Part shown: piece after piece, positions 1-7,772 of the stretch
Layout: each line of letters begins with the position of its first letter
Numbering within the stretch: position 1 is the stretch's first letter
NCBI GenBank assembly: GCA_002500665.1
Contig: DLRY01000012.1
Span: 1 to 23,231 of the forward strand
Length of the DNA stretch: 23,231 bases
Direction of reading: 5' to 3'
From: Opitutia bacterium UBA7876
Lineage (GTDB): Bacteria > Verrucomicrobiota > Verrucomicrobiia > Opitutales > Seribacteraceae
Made by a program: the position numbers and the translations under genes
The notes under the pieces: model-generated
Seen by the model: only the letters and a program-made list of their open reading frames with translations
What the model was told of the DNA's origin: nothing
The model's database searches: none

Positions 1-3000
1 TCGATTCGGAGGGACGTCATTCAGGAATTCAGGGCCAAGATCGAAAGCGATCGTGGCTTGACCGGCAACCTTAGGAACATTACCCAGAAACTGCTCGCAT
101 ACCAAGTCCGCGCTGTTAGCGTAACCTACCTCAGGCAACTACTGAAAAACCAGGGGGAACTGGAGGAGTTGCTCGAGGGAGACTACCACTACAAGTCGGT
201 TGTCCGCAGGCAGGAAGTTGCCCTCAACCATTGGCGAACGATTGAGAAAGTCCTCAAGCTCAGTTCCAGTACCTACAGCCATTACTTCAGAAACGTATCC
301 AGGGAGGAGAACTCGCTCAGGCAAGCCCTTGACAGGAACGAGACCAAGCAAGGACGAAGCGCCTTGGCCCGATCGGTCAAAAGCTGGAACGACCGGGTTC
401 GTCAAGTCCACGATACGGCAAACAACCGCTTGCGTGGGACCGCCCGATCATCCCGGTCCGGCCGGGAAAACTTCCTCTGGCAAGTCCGCGAATCCTGGTA
501 TCAGCTCAATAACTTCGCCGGCTTGGTCGGTGCTGTTGAAAGCAACCCGGATCACGCCTCATGGGAAAGCACCAAGGGCAAGTGGGTCGAGAGGGATACC
601 TTGAACGAGATCCATGGAGCGGCCCTCGTTTCCGAGATTCAGGGAAGGGCCAGCTTGGAGGAGTCAAGAAAAGACGCCGATTCGCCCTTCGTCAAGGACT
701 TGGGGCAGACGGGTCGGGCTCTGCGTCGCCTGGGCATGCAATTCCAGTCTCAAGGTGAGTCGGGGGACGAGGCCGTTCCCATGGCAGACCGGTTCAAGGA
801 ACTTACGAACCTGTTCAGGCTCCTGGAAACCTACCACGAGGCCATTGAAGCCCTCGGCCTCGCCTCCACCTTCGCCAACAAGGAAAAGTGGGAAATGGTG
901 AAGTCGGACAACCGGGCCGAGAGGGCCATCCACTGGGGTGCTTCGGCCGCGCCGTGGCGCATCCTCGCGGGACGGGTTGCAGGAATCCCGAGCGAGCAGA
1001 TGCAGGGTGCGACGCAAGCCCGCAGCGAGGCCGCTCAAATCCTCCGTGATCTCCCCAAGCAACCCTACGCCAAGGCCATCGACGAGGAAATGGATAGGCG
1101 CGTCGAGGATCTCGGACGAGCGCCCCGGTCGACGGCCAAGGAAGTCGAGCTGGTACAGGCTGATTTGCGCCGGGTGATCAAACTATTGTCTCCAGCCGTC
1201 AAGGCCGCCCGGGAAAAACTTAGTCAACTCGCTCCCAGTTTGCCGGAACTTGCCCGCCAGCTCGCAAAGAAGGCCCGCGAGGCAAAGGCCCAATCGGAAG
1301 CCATTGCCGAAAAGCCCGACGACGAAGCCGCCCAAGTCCGACGAGAGGCTACGGAACTGCAGAGGGAACAACGGGTCCTCGGTGGTGAGATCACTCTCTT
1401 TAACGCAGCCCTCCGGCAGGAGGCAAACGTACAAAACATCCTCGATGAGGAAGGGAGGGAAATAGCCCGCGATGCGGACGCCGCCGCCGCCCTCGTGCAG
1501 GATAGGCAAAACGCTTCCGAAAACGCGCTTGCCCAGGTCCTCCAGGCAACCGACCGGGGTTCGCAAAACGAAAACCTCGAGAAAGCTTCCGAAAAGCAAG
1601 GCGAACTAGCCGAAGCGTTGGAGGCCATCGCCGATCATTTCGAGCGGGTCGACAAGGGTGAGGAAGTATCCGAAACAAGGGAAGACCTGCGCCAAGTCGA
1701 AAAGGACCTTGGGATCAAGGAACAGGTGGACGAGCAATTCGCTCAGGCGGAGCGTCTGGCCGAGCTGGCCAAGCTCTCGGCCCAAGAACTTCTTGAGGAG
1801 CTTGAAAAGGAACTCGAGGAGAACAAACCCATGCAGCAGGAACTTTCGGAGATAGCCGAAGATACCGTAGAAGAGGCCCAGGAAGCTCTCGAGGAAGCGG
1901 CTCAGGAGGAGGAGGAAATTGCAGAGAACCTTGAAAATACGGACAAGGAGAAGATGGACGAAAAAAAGCAGTTGGCCAGGGAGCTGGACCGGCTTGCCCT
2001 CGACGTAAAGAGGTTGGCCGATCGGGAGGTCAGGCAGGCCTCCCATCTTGCCCGGCAGGCAAGCGCCGGAGAATCCTTCGAGGAACTCACCGAATCAAGG
2101 GAGGATCTGCTCCAACTGGCTGAAGAAGCGAGGGAAGCAGCCAAGCCTGAGGAGACCGCCTCCGAGTTGGCCGAGGCCGCCCGAGACCTGATCGAGCCCC
2201 TTCTTCAGGAGTCGGCGGATCTGGCGGATGCAGCTGAGTCGGCCGAGGAAGTCTCCAAGCTTCATCCCGAGGCCGCCGCCAAGCAGGCCGAAGAAAGAAA
2301 GACCATCGCCGAAGAGACAAGCTCCCAAGCCGAACAAGCTCAGGAACAGGCCGAGGTTGCGCAACAACAAGCTGAAACCGCCGAGCAAAAGGCCAACGAT
2401 GCCGTCCGAGATGCAGTCGAGGCAGCCCAGGATGCGGCCTTTGCGGAACAACAGGCCGAGCAAGCGGCCGAGCAGGCATCAAGAAAATCGGGCGATCAAA
2501 CCGCCCAAAACGAGGCCTCCCAAGCCAGCGAAAACGCCGAGCAGGCCCGCGAAGAGGCCCAGCAAGCCCAGCAAGTGGCCCAGCAAGCGCAACAAGCAGC
2601 CAATGAACTTGCAGAAAAATCCGAAGCCGCCACCGAAGTGGCGGAGCAGGCGCAGGCCAAAGCCGAACAAGCCGAGCAAGAGGCTGAGTTCGCCGAGCAG
2701 AGAGCGGAACGCAAACCCTCCCAGTTCGCTTCCGCCCAGCGCAATGCATCTAGGGCCCAAGAGCAATCCGAGTCTGCCTCCAAGAAGGCGGAGAAACTGT
2801 CCCGGCAGGCTGAGGAACTGGCTGAAAAGCTAGAAGAACTTGGAGGGGATTCGTCCCCCGATTCGGAATCACTGGCCCAAGCCCAAAAGCAACAGGAGGA
2901 AGTCGGCGAGGAAGTTTTCGACGTAGCCCAGGATATCGCACGGGCCGCCCGTCATGAGGATCGCCTTGGAAACGAAGAGGCGGCCGAAGCTCTCTCGGAG

Positions 3001-4773
3001 ATAGCCGAGAACACCCAGCAGGCAGCCGAGCAGGAAGTTGCCGAAGCGGGACAGGAGCTTCAGAACGAACAACTCGCCCAGCAGCTTGGCGAGCTGGCCG
3101 AGGAGGGACAGGAACTCGCCCAGAGTCAGGAGGCGCAACAGGCCGCCCGACAAAATGTTCAAGCCCAGCAAGCCCAAGAATCCTTGCAGGAAGCCGGCCA
3201 GGAGGCCCAGCAAGCAGCGGATGGCCAACCGGACTTCCAGGAGATTGGAGACGCAGCCGAAGAATTTGCCCAAGAAACTCAGGCCGCTGCGGAAGAATTT
3301 GCCCAGGCCGCGGAACAGGGTCAGCAACAGGCTGAGCAGGCACAGCAACAGGCACAGCAGGCCCAGCAGCAGGCGCAACAGGCACAGCAACAGGCACAGC
3401 AGGCACAGCAACAGGCACAGCAGGCCCAACAACAGGCGCAGCAGGCACAGCAGCAGGCTTCGGCCCAACCGGAAAACACCCAAGCCCAACAAGCGGCCCA
3501 GGAAGCCGGGCAACAGGCCGAGCAGGCGCAACAAGCGGCCCAAGAGGCGGCACAGCAGGCACAGCAGGCTCAACAAGCGGCCCGAGAGGCCGGACAAGAA
3601 GCCCAGGAAGCCGGACAACAAGCCCAAGCCGGCCAGGAAACCGCTCAGGAAGCCGCGGAGTTGGCCGAAGCGGCGGAATCCTTTGCCGAAGCCTTTCCGT
3701 CCGAGCCGGCTTTTGCCGATGCCGGTGGAGAAGAATCCGGCGAAGGCGAGCCATCACAGGAGAGTGGCTTTGGGGAAGCCTTGGCTTCCGCCGAGCAAGC
3801 CCTTGGCGAACAAGCCGAGGCACTGGCTTCCCTTGGCGAGCAAAGTGGTGAGGGTCAACAGCCGGGAGAACCCCCTTCGGGCGAAGGGCAGCAACCCGGT
3901 GAAGGCCAACCCGAATCGGGACAAGGAGAGCCGAGCGAGGGTCAGGGAGAAGCTCAAGGTCAACCCAGCGAGGGACAATCGGAACCGGGACAAGGAGAAC
4001 CGAGCGAGGGTCAGGGAGAAGGTCAGGGTCAGCCCAGCGAAGGACAACCTTCGGAAAGCCAGTCTGGGGAAGGACAAGGACAAGGAGAGCCTTCTCAGTC
4101 CGGCGAATCTCCTCCACCCGGGCAAGGATCCCCATCCCCTTCCTCCAGCGAAGCCGCACTGACCAACCCTGAAACCGCCGAAGCCTTGGCCCAGACCCTA
4201 GACTCTCTCGACCAAGCCCTTAACCCCGCCGCCAATCCATTCGGGCAAGAATCCGTACCCTCCGAGGGAGGAATCCCTTCCGACACTCCTCTTTCCGAGG
4301 CTGCCCAGGCCGCCCAGCTAGGACAAGGACAACCGAGTGAAGGACAACCGGGAGAAGGCCCTCCTGGTCAAGGTCAGCCCAGCCAAGGTCAGCCCAGCGA
4401 AAGCTCTCAATCCCAATCCGCCCAAGCACAGGCCCAAGCCTTGGCAGAGGCGGCTCAAGCACTCGCCCAGGCAACCATGGTGCAGGCCAGTTCCATGGCT
4501 CAGTCTAGGATGCAAAGCCAAAACGCAATGACCCAAGGGATGCAGCCCAATTCGGGAGAGGGAGCCGCCGTCGACGCGGCTCCGGTCACTGTCTTCGAGG
4601 AATTACCTGCACCCGACCTGGAGAACAAAGCCGAGTTCGAGTGGAGCCGGCTCCCTCCCAAACTGGCTAAGGATCTCATGGATGGGCGCCGGGAAGCCGT
4701 GTCCGGAGAATACCGCAATCGAGTCGAAGCTTATTTCCGCGCCATGGCGGAAAAATCCCGCAAGAAGAAATGA
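1..4773 (+). CDS. Giant Ala/Gln/Glu-rich coiled-coil protein (5' end outside window)
   Basis: The frame is open from base 1, so the start lies left of the window and the first visible TTG (58) is probably internal. About 1590 residues are visible. The first ~400 (to about 1200) are mixed-composition and helical. From there to about 3700 it is almost entirely A, E, Q, K, R and L in heptad-like patterns, predicting long coiled coil; it includes a perfect QQQAQQA block. From 3720 to 4440 it is a disordered G/E/Q/P/S linker. The last ~60 residues return to normal composition (FEWSRLPPKLAKDL, then EYRNRVEAYFRAMAE), a tail I associate with large proteins encoded near MoxR/DUF58/VWA (BatA-like) clusters in PVC bacteria; that link is from memory. 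The stop overlaps the next gene by 4 bp (ATGA), implying coupled translation. I infer a structural or scaffold role at the envelope. No catalytic motif was seen. Confidence 0.85.
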   Translation, partial: SIRRDVIQEFRAKIESDRGLTGNLRNITQKLLAYQVRAVSVTYLRQLLKNQGELEELLEGDYHYKSVVRRQEVALNHWRTIEKVLKLSSSTYSHYFRNVSREENSLRQALDRNETKQGRSALARSVKSWNDRVRQVHDTANNRLRGTARSSRSGRENFLWQVRESWYQLNNFAGLVGAVESNPDHASWESTKGKWVERDTLNEIHGAALVSEIQGRASLEESRKDADSPFVKDLGQTGRALRRLGMQFQSQGESGDEAVPMADRFKELTNLFRLLETYHEAIEALGLASTFANKEKWEMVKSDNRAERAIHWGASAAPWRILAGRVAGIPSEQMQGATQARSEAAQILRDLPKQPYAKAIDEEMDRRVEDLGRAPRSTAKEVELVQADLRRVIKLLSPAVKAAREKLSQLAPSLPELARQLAKKAREAKAQSEAIAEKPDDEAAQVRREATELQREQRVLGGEITLFNAALRQEANVQNILDEEGREIARDADAAAALVQDRQNASENALAQVLQATDRGSQNENLEKASEKQGELAEALEAIADHFERVDKGEEVSETREDLRQVEKDLGIKEQVDEQFAQAERLAELAKLSAQELLEELEKELEENKPMQQELSEIAEDTVEEAQEALEEAAQEEEEIAENLENTDKEKMDEKKQLARELDRLALDVKRLADREVRQASHLARQASAGESFEELTESREDLLQLAEEAREAAKPEETASELAEAARDLIEPLLQESADLADAAESAEEVSKLHPEAAAKQAEERKTIAEETSSQAEQAQEQAEVAQQQAETAEQKANDAVRDAVEAAQDAAFAEQQAEQAAEQASRKSGDQTAQNEASQASENAEQAREEAQQAQQVAQQAQQAANELAEKSEAATEVAEQAQAKAEQAEQEAEFAEQRAERKPSQFASAQRNASRAQEQSESASKKAEKLSRQAEELAEKLEELGGDSSPDSESLAQAQKQQEEVGEEVFDVAQDIARAARHEDRLGNEEAAEALSEIAENTQQAAEQEVAEAGQELQNEQLAQQLGELAEEGQELAQSQEAQQAARQNVQAQQAQESLQEAGQEAQQAADGQPDFQEIGDAAEEFAQETQAAAEEFAQAAEQGQQQAEQAQQQAQQAQQQAQQAQQQAQQAQQQAQQAQQQAQQAQQQASAQPENTQAQQAAQEAGQQAEQAQQAAQEAAQQAQQAQQAAREAGQEAQEAGQQAQAGQETAQEAAELAEAAESFAEAFPSEPAFADAGGEESGEGEPSQESGFGEALASAEQALGEQAEALASLGEQSGEGQQPGEPPSGEGQQPGEGQPESGQGEPSEGQGEAQGQPSEGQSEPGQGEPSEGQGEGQGQPSEGQPSESQSGEGQGQGEPSQSGESPPPGQGSPSPSSSEAALTNPETAEALAQTLDSLDQALNPAANPFGQESVPSEGGIPSDTPLSEAAQAAQLGQGQPSEGQPGEGPPGQGQPSQGQPSESSQSQSAQAQAQALAEAAQALAQATMVQASSMAQSRMQSQNAMTQGMQPNSGEGAAVDAAPVTVFEELPAPDLENKAEFEWSRLPPKLAKDLMDGRREAVSGEYRNRVEAYFRAMAEKSRKKK
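3322..3468 (+). repeat. Tandem 21-bp repeat encoding QQQAQQA heptads
   Basis: Six consecutive in-frame heptads begin at 3322. The first is QQQAEQA and the next five are QQQAQQA; a seventh decays to QQQASAQ at 3448-3468. The period is exactly 21 bp. Gln codons (CAG/CAA) and Ala codons (GCA/GCC/GCG) vary between copies, so the protein repeat is better conserved than the DNA. This suggests selection on the heptad rather than very recent slippage. Ala recurs at a fixed heptad position, as in a tightly packed Alacoil-like coiled coil. Confidence 0.9.
3919..4056 (+). repeat. Two-copy 69-bp repeat encoding a 23-residue G/Q/E/P/S linker unit
   Basis: Copy one (3919-3987) and copy two (3988-4056) both begin GQGEPSEGQGE and continue QGQPSEGQ. 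They differ at one central residue (Ala versus Gly) and at the last three residues. Shorter GQPSEGQP-type units recur on both sides (3840-3918 and 4321-4400). The composition predicts a disordered, acidic, hydrophilic linker between the coiled coil and the conserved C-terminal tail. Confidence 0.85.
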
Positions 4774-5861
4774 GGCTCGAAACAAGAATGAAACCGCTGT
4801 CTTCTCTGCTTTTGCTTCTCTCTTGGCTCCCATTCGGCGTGACGGCCGAGGAAGCCGAACCGACCAACCCTTTCCAGAAGGATAAAGTCGACAAGGCGAT
4901 CGATGAAGGGATTGCCTTCGTCATGACCAAACAATCCGAGGATGGTTCCATCGCTGATCGGGGCAACCAAACGACCATGACTTCCCTTGCCCTCATGGCC
5001 ATGGCTTCGGTGGGCAACCAGCCGGTCAACCCTGACAAGAAGGGAGAAGCCATGAAACGGGCTCTCGAGTACGTTCTCCGTGAAGACAGACAGAGTGAGA
5101 CAGGATACTTCGGCTCAAGGGACGGGAGCCGCATGTACGGTCACGGCATCACCACGCTCATGCTTTCGGAAATGCTCGGCATGGGCCTGGACGAAAAGCA
5201 GGACCAGAAGATTCGCAAGAGCACTCAAAAGGCGATCGACCTCATCCTGCGATCCCAAAAGGTTCCCAAGAGTCCTTCCCACCAGGGTGGATGGCGCTAT
5301 TCTCCCGATTCCCGTGATGCCGATCTTTCCGCAACCATCTGGCAATTGATGTCGCTACGCTCGGCCAAAAACGCCGGCCTCAACGTTCCTTCCGCCGCCA
5401 TCGAGGATGCCATCGGGTACCTCCGGCGTTCCTACTGGTCCACGATCGACTCAAAGGGTGAACCGGTAAACAAAAAGTCCGGCTTCTCCTATCAGCCCGG
5501 AGGTCATCCCGAGTATACCACCACCGCGGCCGGACTTCTGGCCATGCAGGTTTGTGGAGAATACGAATCTCCCTTCGTCAAAGGGGCCGCCGACTGGTTG
5601 CTCGACAACGAACCGAACACTGGGCGCAAGTTCTTCTACTACGGCACCTATTACTATTCCCAGGCCATGTACCAAAGAGGAGGCGATCATGCCAAGGTCG
5701 CCCGCACCAAGGTGGAGGACATCCTCCTAAAGCTACAAAGAAAAAACGGCTCTTGGCACGGTTCCGGATCGGAGGGAAGCGCCGGGGAAATCTACTCGAC
5801 TACCATGGCTATTCTCGCCCTCGCGGTGAAGTATCACTACCTGCCCATTTACCAGAGGTAA
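4770..5861 (+). CDS. Exported prenyltransferase/squalene-cyclase-fold (alpha/alpha toroid) protein
   Basis: The start at 4770 overlaps the upstream stop (ATGA); an internal ATG at 4788 would give the better signal peptide, with a Leu-rich core (LSSLLLLLSWLPFGVTA) and cleavage likely before EEAE. The mature part shows recurring toroid motifs: SEDGSIAD with TMTSLALMAM, QGGWRYSPDSRDADLSATIW, GFSYQPGG with TTTAAGLLAM, and NGSWHGSG with YSTTMAILALA. These match the repeat style of prenyltransferase and squalene-oxidase-repeat proteins. The DxDD catalytic motif of squalene-hopene cyclases is absent, so terpene cyclisation is unlikely; a binding or structural role is my inference. Coupling to the giant coiled-coil gene suggests the two products act together outside the cytoplasm. 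The gene ends 5 bp from the convergent amidohydrolase. Confidence 0.85.
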   Translation: MRLETRMKPLSSLLLLLSWLPFGVTAEEAEPTNPFQKDKVDKAIDEGIAFVMTKQSEDGSIADRGNQTTMTSLALMAMASVGNQPVNPDKKGEAMKRALEYVLREDRQSETGYFGSRDGSRMYGHGITTLMLSEMLGMGLDEKQDQKIRKSTQKAIDLILRSQKVPKSPSHQGGWRYSPDSRDADLSATIWQLMSLRSAKNAGLNVPSAAIEDAIGYLRRSYWSTIDSKGEPVNKKSGFSYQPGGHPEYTTTAAGLLAMQVCGEYESPFVKGAADWLLDNEPNTGRKFFYYGTYYYSQAMYQRGGDHAKVARTKVEDILLKLQRKNGSWHGSGSEGSAGEIYSTTMAILALAVKYHYLPIYQR

Positions 5862-5866
5862 GCCGC

Positions 5867-6700
5867 CTAATCGACAAGGCCATAAACGCGGGAGGCATTG
5901 CCACCCTCGATTGCCTCGATCTCGTTCTCGCTCAGGCTGGAAATAAATTCCCGGCAAAGATCAACCCAAGGCCCATATTCGACGGCAAGCCGGGCAACCG
6001 GCCAATCGGACCCGAACATGAGCCGACGTGGACCGAAGGCATCAAGGGCAACCTCCATGAACGGGCGCAGGTCGTCCATCGTCCATTCCTGCCAATTCGC
6101 CTCGGTTGCCATTCCGGAAAGCTTGCAGGAGACGTTCTCCCTTCGGGCCATTTCGAACATCTGGGCCTTCCAGGGTTCCATCATCCCATCAACTATCCGC
6201 GGTTTGGCCACATGGTCCAGGACGAAGACCTGATCGGGGTGAAGATCTACGAACTCGATCGATGGGGCAAGCTGGCGCTCGTAGATCAAGACGTCGTAGA
6301 CGAGGTCGAACTGCCTGAGCTTTCGAATCCCCTCGTTGAAGGCCTCCCCCAGGATGAAACTGTCGTCCGGTTCATCCTGTACGACGTGCCTGACACCCCT
6401 TAGCCATGGGTTTGCGGCGTACTTGGTCAGAAGATCCTCCACCGAAGGGTCGACCAAGGGAAACCAGCCGACGACTCCTTTGATGAAGTCATGCCGAGCC
6501 GCATGCTCAAGAAGCTCATCCGTTTCCAGCATGGATTGATCCGCTTGGACGGAAACGACTCCGTCGATTCCCTTCCTTTCCGTTTCAAGCAGCAGGTCAT
6601 CCGGTTGGTAATCCTTTTTCAAAACCTCCATGCTCTCATTCATCCAAGAGTACCTGACCGGATCATATTTCCAGAAGTGATGGTGTGAATCGATTTTCAT
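5867..6700 (-). CDS. Amidohydrolase family protein, L-fuconolactonase-like
   Basis: A 277-residue metal-dependent hydrolase of the amidohydrolase superfamily, closest in style to the predicted TIM-barrel lactonases grouped with L-fuconolactone hydrolase (COG3618). The metal-binding HxH lies in MKIDSHHHFW (H6 and H8). Further likely ligands are in LDHVAKPRI (H163) and FGSDWPV (D232). The C-terminal GGNASRVYGL is typical of the family. The length is normal. The ATG at 6700 is the first in frame and gives the canonical N terminus, although no Shine-Dalgarno motif precedes it. It lies 15 bp downstream of the DA1-like gene on the same strand and is probably co-transcribed with it and argH. The true substrate cannot be read from the sequence; a sugar lactone is only the family default. 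Confidence 0.88.
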   Translation of the reverse strand: MKIDSHHHFWKYDPVRYSWMNESMEVLKKDYQPDDLLLETERKGIDGVVSVQADQSMLETDELLEHAARHDFIKGVVGWFPLVDPSVEDLLTKYAANPWLRGVRHVVQDEPDDSFILGEAFNEGIRKLRQFDLVYDVLIYERQLAPSIEFVDLHPDQVFVLDHVAKPRIVDGMMEPWKAQMFEMARRENVSCKLSGMATEANWQEWTMDDLRPFMEVALDAFGPRRLMFGSDWPVARLAVEYGPWVDLCREFISSLSENEIEAIEGGNASRVYGLVD

Positions 6701-6715
6701 GTCTTTGGTCGTTGA

Positions 6716-7759
6716 TCAGGGGGGAGAGGCTTTCCCCTTCATTTCGCGAAGCATGGCTGGCCAGCCAGCCTGGCCCAGTTTTTGCCTCATCATGCGATAG
6801 CCCGCCCCGTAGACGGGGCTTTCGCTATTTTGCATGTTTTCCAAAAGGATGGAGGAAAGCTTGCTCTTCTCACGCTGAAGGACGAGGTAGGAGGCCAAGT
6901 TGCAGAACCCCTCCGTGACGGGCAGAGGGGCCTCGATGAATCTCTCGTTAAGCCAGACGTGGGCATGCTCGTGCGCCAAGACCGAAACGCACTCGACATA
7001 GGGAAGGCCATAGAGCACGAAAATTCGGTGATTGAAGGTGGTTCTTGGGTTGTTGCCTCCCTTTACGACCTTGTACTTGGTCAAGGTCAATCCCCTCAAG
7101 TTTCCGCTGGCATTGATTTTGCTCGCCTCGCGGGTAAGAGTACCGCGGTCGACCAGCAGAAGCTCCAGTTCGCCCCGAGGCTTGTCGAAACCGGCCTCCA
7201 TCAGGGAAGGCCATATTCTCTTGTCCACTTGGTGAAGCAAATCGAGCTTGAAAATACCATCCTTGAGGCAGGGTCCGCAGGTGATCCTTCCATCGGCGAA
7301 AAATTGCTCCTTGATGGCACTTCTTTTTGGGAAAATCCGAGAACAGGTACCGCAAACCCCGGTGGCGGAAAAATGATCGACGTGGACCATGCCTCCCCAG
7401 TCGTCCTTTCGGAAACGATCTCCGGGTCCAAAATTCCTGCGGGTGACCATGCAGCGGAAACAGGCCGTATGGTAACTGGCCTTACCCGCCTTGACGGAGC
7501 GAGTGCCAAGGGTTCCCGAACAGGCTCCGCAGCGGGGGGTTTGCATCCATTGCTTGACGTAGGCTTGATCGGCCGGGATGAAGCGACCGATTGAAAAGTG
7601 ATATTCCCGGCCCCGAATCCTGAGGCCAATCCGATCGCCGACTACCTCGAAGAGCTCGCCTTCCGACTTGCTTCCCGATGTCGTCGTCCAGGTCCGGCCC
7701 TCCAGATGAGCGCAAAGGGGCACGACGACCAAGAGGAGGTTGAGGCGGATGATGAACAC
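6716..7759 (-). CDS. SHD1-LIM-DA1-like putative zinc metallopeptidase with N-terminal export signal
   Basis: Starting at GTG 7759 gives 347 residues and a clean hydrophobic signal (FIIRLNLLLVVVPLCAHLEG); an upstream ATG at 7855 would run 83 bp into argH and add a non-hydrophobic tail. Residues ~22-70 (RTWTTTSG, then RFIPADQAYV) look like the SHD1 module common in PVC proteins. Residues 77-103 form a LIM-like finger, C-x2-C-x16-H-x2-C-x2-C; a second pair of CxxC (136/139 and 161/164) follows. LLLVDRGTL then RGLTL match the segment preceding the peptidase in plant DA1. The peptidase core is LAHEHAHVWL (HExxH at 263-267) with E283 in VTEGFCN as probable third ligand. Plant DA1 is a ubiquitin-activated cytosolic peptidase; an exported bacterial relative must have another role. 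A peptidase is well supported by motifs; its substrate is unknown. It lies 13 bp after argH. Confidence 0.85.
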   Translation of the reverse strand: MFIIRLNLLLVVVPLCAHLEGRTWTTTSGSKSEGELFEVVGDRIGLRIRGREYHFSIGRFIPADQAYVKQWMQTPRCGACSGTLGTRSVKAGKASYHTACFRCMVTRRNFGPGDRFRKDDWGGMVHVDHFSATGVCGTCSRIFPKRSAIKEQFFADGRITCGPCLKDGIFKLDLLHQVDKRIWPSLMEAGFDKPRGELELLLVDRGTLTREASKINASGNLRGLTLTKYKVVKGGNNPRTTFNHRIFVLYGLPYVECVSVLAHEHAHVWLNERFIEAPLPVTEGFCNLASYLVLQREKSKLSSILLENMQNSESPVYGAGYRMMRQKLGQAGWPAMLREMKGKASPP

Positions 7760-7772
7760 GGGCGCCGAAGGT

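Noticed and set aside
3300..3480. Possible CRISPR or minisatellite array
   Set aside because: Repeats are contiguous without spacers, in frame, and part of a coiled-coil coding sequence.
2750..4159. Long antisense open frames on the - strand (469 and 252 residues), one looking like a Leu-rich membrane protein
   Set aside because: They are the reverse of CAG/CAA- and GCC/GAG-rich low-complexity coding DNA; CAG read backwards is CTG (Leu). No start signal or family pattern is present, and the + strand frame is continuous.
4770..5861. Functional squalene-hopene cyclase or prenyltransferase enzyme
   Set aside because: The fold repeats are there, but the DxDD acid motif is absent, the protein is about half the length of squalene-hopene cyclases, and it carries a signal peptide.
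5552..6403. 283-residue open frame on the + strand
   Set aside because: It runs out of frame through the end of the toroid gene and then antisense through the amidohydrolase; no family resemblance.
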